Positions 58,701 through 64,000 of a stretch of 64,000 nucleotides of DNA are shown one piece after another. This DNA is from Nitrospina sp. (GTDB taxonomy: Bacteria; Nitrospinota; Nitrospinia; Nitrospinales; VA-1), in assembly GCA_018697205.1 (NCBI GenBank), contig JABHTG010000113.1, positions 1 through 64,000 of the forward strand, written 5' to 3'. Every line of letters starts with the position of its first letter. The stretch's first letter is position 1. The notes beneath the pieces were generated by a model. That model had not been told where the DNA came from. It worked only from the letters and a program-made list of their open reading frames with translations, and made no database searches. The position numbers and the translations under genes are program-made.

Positions 58701-60679
58701 CTGATGGTGGAACGATTGGTTTAGGAGGTACGTCCGGTAATATGACAATAACCGGAACAGAACTAGGGAATATAACAGCGGGTACTTTGAATATTGGTAA
58801 CGGTTCGACAGGTAATATTACGGTTGATGGTATATCTGCGGCAAACAGTAACAATGCGACTACGGTTAATTTAACTACGGCAAGTGCTTCGAATGTTAGC
58901 TTTTCTAATAATGCGTCAACGTTTCAGGGTTTAGGCGTTAGCTCAGGAAACGGCATTAATCAAGGTGTAAATTTAACCACTAGTAATACAACCACACTTG
59001 ATGCAGATTCAAATGATGATGGATCTGGCGACTTTAGCAACACGGCAGGGGCTTTTTCCACTGGAGGAAGTGCACTTTCTATTACAGCAAATGACTTTGA
59101 TCTGTCAGGGTCAATTAACAGTGTAACCGGAGCGACGACCATACTTATATCTGATGCTGGCAGTATAGGGCTGGGGTCTACATCGAGGAATATGACAATT
59201 ACAGGGACAGAACTAGAGAACATCACGGCCGGAACATTGACCATCGGTGATAATACAGCGGGAGCAATGACAGTAAACGGTATTAGCTCGGCAAATAGCA
59301 CTAACATAACAACTGTTGATTTAAATTCTTCTAGTATTGCATTTTCAACTGGGAATTCTACATTTAAGGGTTTGACCGCAACCGCAAATACGGGAGCGAT
59401 TACAGGAGCAGTGTCATTAACGGTAGCAGGTACTTCTATTTTCACGACTAGTGCAAGCAACCAATCGATTACACTGAGCAGTACATCAAATGACTTCACA
59501 GGTGCCGTTAGTTTTAATACGACTGGTTCCTCAGCGAATGCAACGCTTGCGACGAATAGTTCTGTCACCCTAGGTGCTTCGACAATAGGAGGAGATCAGT
59601 CTGTAACAGTTGGTGGAACAAGTAAGACTATGACTATCTCAGGAGTCCAAGATGTCGGCGATGAAATTACTTTAAAGTCAAGTGGAGACTTAACATTGAC
59701 TAGTTCACTGGTCTCATCGAGTAATTCCGATTCTACTATTTCACTTACTTCCACAGGTGGCGGAATATTTGATGGGGATTCGGATGGGTCAACAGATATT
59801 GAAGCGGAAAATGGAAGGTTGGTCGTAGTTTCAAATGGAGGGTTTGGTACGTCAACTAATCCAATTGAAACTACATTGAATTCTATAGATCTTACTAACA
59901 ATTCTACGGGGGATGTAAATATTTTTGAATTAGATGGTATTGAAATTAGCACTTTGACTCAAAATGTAGACGGTGGAGACATCACAGTTTCATATTCTGG
60001 TAGTTTGAGAGGCCAGGATTTAGCAACTCTTCCCGATGGTTCTTTGGGAACGAAAAGCTTCACACAACGTCAAACGTCATCTATTAGCATTGCAAATCAG
60101 ACTGTAGAGGGGTCGGGAAAATCTGTGGGTGATTTGTCGGTCGAAAGTACGGTTCAATTGGCAAATACAGTTGAAGGTAATGTAATTCAAATGACCCTTC
60201 AAAAAAGGGGATCGGATAATAAATCCATAGCAAGCATAGACTCAGGCGGGTCAACGAATTCTTATTTGACAGATATTTTTAGCGACTCTAATACTTTGGT
60301 TGAATATTCAAGCGACTTAAAAGAAATTAATGCCGAATTTTCTGGATCAGAGAATTTTGGAGGCAGGGAGGTTAAAGAAGTTAAAGTTGCAAAATTGGGG
60401 CCAGCATTAAATTCAGAATCTAAGGTGAGCGATAGCTCCTTTCAAAAAAATAAGAGTACCAATAAGCAAGTTCTTTGGGAAAAAATGGTTAAAAAAGTAA
60501 CCGAAAAAAAACCAGGAAGAAAAAAGAGCGGTGGAAAAAATTTAAACAAATCTCTCGTGGGAAAAAAATCAGTCACAAACAAAAACCAAAGAAATAGGTC
60601 GAATAATTTAACCCCGACTTTAGTAACGCGACCTTTTGAGAGGGGCAATATTCCTATACAACAAAGATCATTCCGTTAA
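55724..60679 (+). CDS. Two-partner-secretion exoprotein (TpsA, filamentous haemagglutinin-like)
   Basis: The protein has 1651 residues. An unusually long N-terminal signal (about 68 residues, hydrophobic core at 48-67) leads to a secretion domain: NQVSNSKLNISQSSDKSIIDWSSFSI, VTGNDPSSIFGKLTSNG, INRNGILFGNGAEIDVHGLVATTS. This is the family's TPS domain with the conserved N-x-x-G and F-x-I elements. The remainder is Gly/Ser/Thr/Asn repeats predicted to form a right-handed beta-helix. Two copies of a module share 109 identical bases. The tail (about the last 90 residues) is strongly basic (KKPGRKKSGGKN and the like). The TpsB partner is 95 bp upstream. It is probably an adhesin or surface filament; a toxin domain was not recognised. 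Confidence 0.93.
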   Translation: MSVMKIGQRILIQSVLPTVEEKKAVSSVKTSTRKHHLIHKIRRPGRGLTFLVSLLTYLVGIFPSLIYALPTDGTVQAGSAAINQVSNSKLNISQSSDKSIIDWSSFSIAGGEHVNFQVPSDNSVTLNRVTGNDPSSIFGKLTSNGNLMLINRNGILFGNGAEIDVHGLVATTSDMSNKDFINGQYNFNIAPEFLNTITNSGTITAAEGGLIAFVAPGVQNTGIINARLGKVSLAAGNTFTLDLYGDQLVSFGVNSQVIQNVTGFDGEQLTSFVSNSGNIYADGGTVAMDVKSAQGLVDNVINMSGYVQAQSIIEKNGSIYLTGGSNGLVSVSGTIDASGLGVDEAGGIVHILGNKVGLYDYARIDISGDAGGGLLLVGGDYQGLGSIPTALENYVGPNVSIFADAVTGGNGGRTIFWADRRTEFFGTIRSRGGRLFGDGGFAEVSGKEELYFAGSVDTTAANGKSGTLLLDPDTITISGGSGTASASGAASFTTYEDVLESVASTTNIDMLATSSITLGNSLSFAQTSGQSVTFTATNGNISFSDSSDKIETSGGSIVMSAGGTLSVGAMATNGGDITLTGADFNLSGALNAGAGTLTILGGSGETIGLDGTTAGTDASTVSTICDGAACGLTLVQSELTSIAAAKLVIGDSSSGNMYVDGVSLSHISGGVTLNSNDSSGSVKFGTGNSTFKIATVNAGNGITISGNLTTDQAAVFNSDYDANGTGLFTISSGKTITSTNNQSVGITANDINIAGSITSGTGSTTIAVSDGGTIGLGGTSGNMTITGAELANITAGTLNIGDSSTGNITVDGISAANSNNATTVNLTTASASNVSFSNNDSTFNAFTANGGSSTSFGSGLTIATDTGKLALESASITSAGALTLTGATGIDFGSGVTFTAGGDLTMSTTSGNVEGAGAFTLTSAGDISLSENLTTAGATVITADSDASGAGNFSIDTSTTLSTGNNSLTLTANDVTVSGSINSGTGSTTIAVSDGGTIGLGGTSGNMTITGTELGNITAGTLNIGNGSTGNITVDGISAANSNNATTVNLTTASASNVSFSNNASTFQGLGVSSGNGINQGVNLTTSNTTTLDADSNDDGSGDFSNTAGAFSTGGSALSITANDFDLSGSINSVTGATTILISDAGSIGLGSTSRNMTITGTELENITAGTLTIGDNTAGAMTVNGISSANSTNITTVDLNSSSIAFSTGNSTFKGLTATANTGAITGAVSLTVAGTSIFTTSASNQSITLSSTSNDFTGAVSFNTTGSSANATLATNSSVTLGASTIGGDQSVTVGGTSKTMTISGVQDVGDEITLKSSGDLTLTSSLVSSSNSDSTISLTSTGGGIFDGDSDGSTDIEAENGRLVVVSNGGFGTSTNPIETTLNSIDLTNNSTGDVNIFELDGIEISTLTQNVDGGDITVSYSGSLRGQDLATLPDGSLGTKSFTQRQTSSISIANQTVEGSGKSVGDLSVESTVQLANTVEGNVIQMTLQKRGSDNKSIASIDSGGSTNSYLTDIFSDSNTLVEYSSDLKEINAEFSGSENFGGREVKEVKVAKLGPALNSESKVSDSSFQKNKSTNKQVLWEKMVKKVTEKKPGRKKSGGKNLNKSLVGKKSVTNKNQRNRSNNLTPTLVTRPFERGNIPIQQRSFR
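58131..58239 (+). repeat. 109-bp exact internal repeat of the exoprotein gene, copy 1
   Basis: This stretch is identical base for base to 58803-58911, 672 bp downstream, inside a longer imperfect repeat that starts near GGAAC(C/A)GGTTCGACAACGAT. It encodes a beta-helix module with STGNITVDGISAANSNNATT. Confidence 0.95.
58803..58911 (+). repeat. 109-bp exact internal repeat of the exoprotein gene, copy 2
   Basis: Second copy of 58131-58239. Silent differences begin just outside it. Such identity inside an otherwise diverged repeat suggests recent duplication or gene conversion. Confidence 0.95.
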
Positions 60680-60761
60680 ATTTTTTTAAACCTATAATGT
60701 TTCATACTTATTAAGTAAGCTTGGGATGAAAAGACTTTCTATACTAAGAGCTTTTTGCTGA

Positions 60762-61529
60762 CTATCTAAAGCTATTCTTCAAAGGCAATATTCTTTCCTG
60801 ATTTAAGTGCCACGCTACCTGGTTTACTAGCCCAGATAAAATTTTTTGTTGTTTTATTGGGAAGCCAGAGCTATCTTTTGAGTCGATGAAAAGAACTCCT
60901 TCAAGTCTTTTATGAATTACCGGGGTGATAAAACAACTTTTTAAATTTTCTTTTGTTTTATAAAGCTCAATTGTTATCGGGTTGCTTTTGTAATCATTTT
61001 CGACTAAAAGTTGTTTTTTTTCTGCGGTTATTCCTATAAGACCTTTACCAAAACCAAACTTTATCTCTGGGTTAAAATTTTTGCTTAACGAAATATAGTG
61101 GCGTAATCCCAAGGTTTTACCGCTTAGATTAATTGTATAAAGAGCAATGGTGAATGCATTACTTATATTGCCAGTTAACTCTATTAGCTGATTGAGAAGT
61201 TCTGGGGCAAAATATTTTGGGGATATCGAAGGATACGTGAGGTCTATATTAGTTTTGTCGTTTATTGTAAGGGGGCGCTTTTGGGCTGGGATTAGTTTTA
61301 AATCAAACCCTAGCCAGCGGCAATAGCTGCGAGCAAGTTTTGCCTGTTCATCTGAAACGGGCCATTGAAATTGCCAATCTTCATTTTTAATTATCTTGTG
61401 CATTGCTCGGCTTGCCTTGCTACGGCCCATTCTGAATATCTTAGCAAAACGAACAGTAGTTCCAGGAATATCTTCTCCAGCCCAACCATTAAATTTAATA
61501 TAACAACTCATATAACTCTCAAGAGGCAA
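60762..61529 (-). CDS. GAF-domain protein with a short N-terminal module
   Basis: This 255-residue cytoplasmic protein has a C-terminal part (about 105-245) that resembles a GAF ligand-sensing domain: LNQLIELTGNISNAFTIALY, GLIGITAEKKQLLVEND, SCFITPVIHKRLEGVLFIDSKD, then QQKILSGLVNQVAWHL. The first 85 residues (GTTVRFAKIFRMGRSKASRAM, QFQWPVSDEQAKLARSYCRWLGFDLKLIP) look like a small alpha/beta module of unknown role. No kinase, AAA+ or cyclase output domain is present. It is the last of three minus-strand genes and converges with the exoprotein gene. Confidence 0.7.
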   Translation of the reverse strand: MPLESYMSCYIKFNGWAGEDIPGTTVRFAKIFRMGRSKASRAMHKIIKNEDWQFQWPVSDEQAKLARSYCRWLGFDLKLIPAQKRPLTINDKTNIDLTYPSISPKYFAPELLNQLIELTGNISNAFTIALYTINLSGKTLGLRHYISLSKNFNPEIKFGFGKGLIGITAEKKQLLVENDYKSNPITIELYKTKENLKSCFITPVIHKRLEGVLFIDSKDSSGFPIKQQKILSGLVNQVAWHLNQERILPLKNSFR

Positions 61530-61616
61530 CCAGATTTCTCCAGAAACCCAGAATAAAGAAATTTACTTATAATTTATGTATTAGGTATACATCTTATAAA
61601 AATTTTAACAAAAAAT

Positions 61617-62492
61617 CTATCTGGTTTTTTGGTGGTTAACTTGGGAGTTTTTTTGATGGTGCAAATTAATTAAGAAATCTGAATCAATATGAGACATGAC
61701 ACCAAACTTGGTACCACTATCAACCTCGGAATTCAACAGATCATATGAAGTTTCTTCTAGCGAAACAACCTCTAGTTCTAAGAATCTTTGCAATACTTTA
61801 TTTCTCTCTAAAAGATTGAGTGAGCTTTGGTCGATGTTAAATAATTTGCTTGTGTTTTGTAGAGCTTTGATGGGTTCTTCTCCGTCAGCCATTCTTTGCT
61901 GAATTTCCAACTCAATTTTTTTTTTTCGATTAAGGTGTTTTGCATGTTCAAAATCAGGTTGAGATAAAATCATCCAGTCTATATGCGGCCAATAATTATT
62001 GATGAAATCATCAAAAAAAACTGGTTCGTTCTGGCTAAGGTGGATATCGCGAGCTTTTTCAGGAGATTCTTTTAGTAAATCATTATATAGATTGACAATG
62101 TTGAAAACAGAATCATAAATCACCATTAAGTGATACGTGTTCATTTTTTCATGTGTACGGAAGGAATCCATAGCTGTGATAAGAATAACTAGAAGAATGT
62201 GAATGTCTTCAATTTTTATAAAGTTGGCTGTCCATGGAAACCTTGATTGATACCAGTCAGGTATGTCAGATGGATATTCTTGGCGGTTAGAATCGCTTGG
62301 TGGCTGATTTCCGTTATCTTGATAGTTTAGAATATCGTCTATCTCTTTATAGGCTAGATCTAAACCGCCTCTGATAATAGTATATGGGAATAAGCATCTT
62401 TGATAATCCATATATTTCTTAATCTCAAGATCTTGATCTTCGGCACTATGTATGAAATCTCTCTTAGAAATATCTTTAGTGAATATAAGCAT
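61617..62492 (-). CDS. Protein of unknown function
   Basis: This 291-residue protein is soluble-looking and mostly helical, with no signal peptide or recognised motif. Helical segments such as IEDIHILLVILITAMDSF and TYHLMVIYDSVFNIVNLYNDLLKE dominate the centre. A charged stretch (HAKHLNRKKKIELEIQQRM) follows, and the C-terminus is His/Gln-rich. It lies 30 bp after the next upstream unknown gene and 87 bp before the GAF gene on the same strand, so the three probably form an operon. Confidence 0.6.
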   Translation of the reverse strand: MLIFTKDISKRDFIHSAEDQDLEIKKYMDYQRCLFPYTIIRGGLDLAYKEIDDILNYQDNGNQPPSDSNRQEYPSDIPDWYQSRFPWTANFIKIEDIHILLVILITAMDSFRTHEKMNTYHLMVIYDSVFNIVNLYNDLLKESPEKARDIHLSQNEPVFFDDFINNYWPHIDWMILSQPDFEHAKHLNRKKKIELEIQQRMADGEEPIKALQNTSKLFNIDQSSLNLLERNKVLQRFLELEVVSLEETSYDLLNSEVDSGTKFGVMSHIDSDFLINLHHQKNSQVNHQKTR

Positions 62493-62522
62493 TTAAAGTT
62501 AAAAAACTTATCTGATTTTTTT

Positions 62523-62954
62523 TTAAGGTTGATTCTTAAAGAACTGCTGGGAAAAATTTTTGAGTATGCTTTCTCTTTCTTTTTCGCTCATGTTCGCAAC
62601 CGTACTTTGCAACTCTTCAATTTGATCAGGTGTCATTTTAGATATACATGATTGAGCCATTTCATTAAGGTCACTCATATTCGGTATGTTTTTTTTAGCT
62701 GGATTAGTTGTTTGGCTTGGGGTATTTGATTTTTTCTTTAAATCAGTGGTAGCACGAAATTCAATAAAATCTCCTTGGATAGTTCCAAAAATTTTATAAT
62801 GACTCAGATTAGCGAGCACTTCTTTTAAAGAGGCGCTATGGTTTTTACAACTTTCGTGGATTGCTTTGAAAGGTAAACGCACATTTTTTTTTGGAAAACC
62901 ATTTTTCTCAATACAATGTTTAATACTGTTTTCCACGGCGGATAGTTCGGACAT
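62523..62954 (-). CDS. Small protein of unknown function
   Basis: This 143-residue protein is soluble. The N-terminal half (about 1-68, VENSIKHCIEKNGFP, LKEVLANLSHYKIFG) could be a small winged-helix-like fold. A Ser/Lys/Pro linker follows, and then a helical C-terminus (LNEMAQSCISKMTPDQIEELQSTVANMSEKERESIL). It is first in the three-gene minus-strand group and divergent from nadE. Function is unknown. Confidence 0.6.
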   Translation of the reverse strand: MSELSAVENSIKHCIEKNGFPKKNVRLPFKAIHESCKNHSASLKEVLANLSHYKIFGTIQGDFIEFRATTDLKKKSNTPSQTTNPAKKNIPNMSDLNEMAQSCISKMTPDQIEELQSTVANMSEKERESILKNFSQQFFKNQP

Positions 62955-63096
62955 AAGGCAATTAGTCTATGAGTGGATATTTATGAAATAAGGCGATGCC
63001 TTATTGTAGTATAATCTTTCCTAAATACTTAGGGAATTTTAACAATATAATATTTTTTTGCAAAAGTGTCTGTGTTTTGTTGCGGATTGGAGGCGT

Positions 63097-64000
63097 ATGG
63101 GGAAGGGAATGAAGATAGAAAAAAAAACGCTTTCAATGAAAAGTGTTGCTAAGAAAACCCGTGGGAAAGTAAGAGTGTCAGATATTAAAACATCTTCTCA
63201 AGTGAATCTACGTGTAGCCATTTCTCAGATGAATTCAATCGTGGGGGATTTTAAGCACAACTTAAACCGTATTGAAAATTGTCTCAAGGAAGCTGCTAGG
63301 TTTGAAGCTGATTTGATTTTGTTCCCTGAGTTGGCATTGACAGGGTATCCACCAGAAGACTTACTTCTCAAAGAGGACTTTATAGAAAAAAATTTAAAAA
63401 CTTTAAAGCATTTGGCTTCAGGTGTGACAGGAATTGTAGCTATTGTTGGTTATGTGGCAAAAGTAAAAACAAATTTATATAATTCTGCCGCCTTGTTATA
63501 TAAAGGCAAGGTGGTAGGGAATTATAGGAAAATGATTCTTCCAAATTATGGGGTTTTTGATGAAAAAAGATATTTTATAGAAGGTGATGAACCAACCTGC
63601 TTTGTGATGAATGGTATAAAGATAGGTTTAACTATTTGTGAAGATATTTGGGATGTAGATGGACCAGGTAAAGAGATTTGTAAAGAGGGGCAAGCCGACA
63701 TTCTTCTCAATATTTCCTCGTCTCCATATTTTAAAGGGAAAGGTAAAGCTCGTGAGAACATGATTAGTCAGCGAGCACGTCAATATAAGGCTCATATAGT
63801 ATATGCCAATTTGATAGGTGGTCAGGATGAGTTAGTTTTTGATGGACATAGCCTTGTAGTTGCTCCAGATGGAACTTTTATAGCTAAAGGCAATGCATTT
63901 GAAGAGGAAATGATTTATGCAGATTTAAAAATTTATCCAAAGACTGCAAAAAAAAATTTAAAAAAAACGATAAATTCATCGATTAGAACATATCACTTAC
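63097..64000 (+). CDS. nadE: Glutamine-dependent NAD+ synthetase, N-terminal part (3' cut by window edge)
   Basis: About 300 residues are visible before the window ends, so it is partial. They form the glutaminase (nitrilase-like) domain. The catalytic Glu is in FPELALTGYPPEDLL, the Lys in YRKMILPNYGVFDEKRYF and the Cys in LTICEDIWD, followed by NISSSPYFKGK. This matches the N-terminal half of long-form NadE, which makes NAD+ from deamido-NAD+ with glutamine. The start may be ATG 63097 (GGAGG just upstream, short spacing) or ATG 63109. The first 40 codons are a basic lead-in before homology (VRVAISQMNSIVGDF). Confidence 0.9.
   Translation, partial: MGKGMKIEKKTLSMKSVAKKTRGKVRVSDIKTSSQVNLRVAISQMNSIVGDFKHNLNRIENCLKEAARFEADLILFPELALTGYPPEDLLLKEDFIEKNLKTLKHLASGVTGIVAIVGYVAKVKTNLYNSAALLYKGKVVGNYRKMILPNYGVFDEKRYFIEGDEPTCFVMNGIKIGLTICEDIWDVDGPGKEICKEGQADILLNISSSPYFKGKGKARENMISQRARQYKAHIVYANLIGGQDELVFDGHSLVVAPDGTFIAKGNAFEEEMIYADLKIYPKTAKKNLKKTINSSIRTYHL

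Noticed and set aside
57946-58854. 302-codon open frame on the minus strand inside the exoprotein gene (also 57298-57594, 58960-59568 and 59596-59952)
   Set aside because: The product is a Val/Pro/Ala-rich shadow of the Thr/Ser/Gly repeat coding strand, with no start signal or family resemblance. The plus-strand exoprotein clearly explains this DNA.

Overview
The window is about 64 kb of AT-rich DNA from a Gram-negative (diderm) bacterium. It carries BamA and an OmpH/Skp-like chaperone, most of an lpx lipid A cluster, ADP-heptose genes, a squalene-hopene cyclase and a two-partner-secretion system. Gene orders such as bamA-ompH-fabZ-lpxA-Gfo/Idh-lpxI-lpxB, glnB-glnA-glnE, apgM-lysC-cimA, rplM-rpsI-argC-argJ and tRNA-Leu-tig-clpP-clpX-lon are of the kind seen in Nitrospinota and the former deltaproteobacteria. 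That assignment is inference; the sequence alone does not fix the phylum. No insertion sequence, integrase, CRISPR array or rRNA was seen, so the window looks like ordinary chromosome with surface-protein loci at both ends.

Left end (1-4.3 kb): the 3' end of a large repetitive exoprotein, a tandem pair of duplicated secreted proteins (one with an added SH3-like domain), and a small envelope protein with a zinc-protease HExxH motif. From 4.8 to 11.2 kb: cobalamin-dependent methionine synthase (metH) and the ClpC chaperone-ATPase. From 11.4 to 19.3 kb: outer-membrane and lipid A biogenesis genes, all on the plus strand (bamA, ompH-like, fabZ, lpxA, a GnnA-like oxidoreductase, lpxI, lpxB, DUF374 acyltransferase); lpxD is missing from its usual place. 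From 19.6 to 24.8 kb: nitrogen control (PII, glutamine synthetase, GS adenylyltransferase). From 24.8 to 28.9 kb, minus strand: an amino-acid operon reading phosphoglycerate mutase-like protein - lysC - cimA. The mutase-like protein has lost nearly all of its catalytic residues.

From 29.2 to 36.2 kb: a metallo-beta-lactamase-fold hydrolase, ADP-heptose synthesis (hldD facing gmhA-hldE), UDP-glucuronate decarboxylase, and def-fmt. From 36.5 to 39.8 kb, minus strand: rplM-rpsI-argC-argJ. Then come a stand-alone squalene-hopene cyclase (40.1-42.0 kb), a divergent pair of lipoprotein genes (42.1-44.0 kb), and the protein quality-control block tRNA-Leu(UAG)-tig-clpP-clpX-lon (44.1-50.0 kb, minus). 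Next is a sugar-metabolism pair (50.2-53.2 kb, minus): an enlarged phosphohexomutase and a GlmU-tail-like beta-helix protein.

Right end (53.2-64 kb): a two-partner-secretion locus with an outer-membrane TpsB transporter and a 1651-residue TpsA exoprotein. It is preceded by an excellent match to a sigma-54 (-24/-12) promoter. Three minus-strand genes (a GAF-domain protein and two unknowns) and the 5' end of a glutamine-dependent NAD+ synthetase gene follow. The most notable points are the sigma-54-type promoter on the secretion locus, the catalytically dead phosphoglycerate mutase homologue in the lysC operon, the oversized phosphohexomutase, the duplicated secreted-protein pair, and the oppositely charged C-terminal tails of the two repeat exoproteins.
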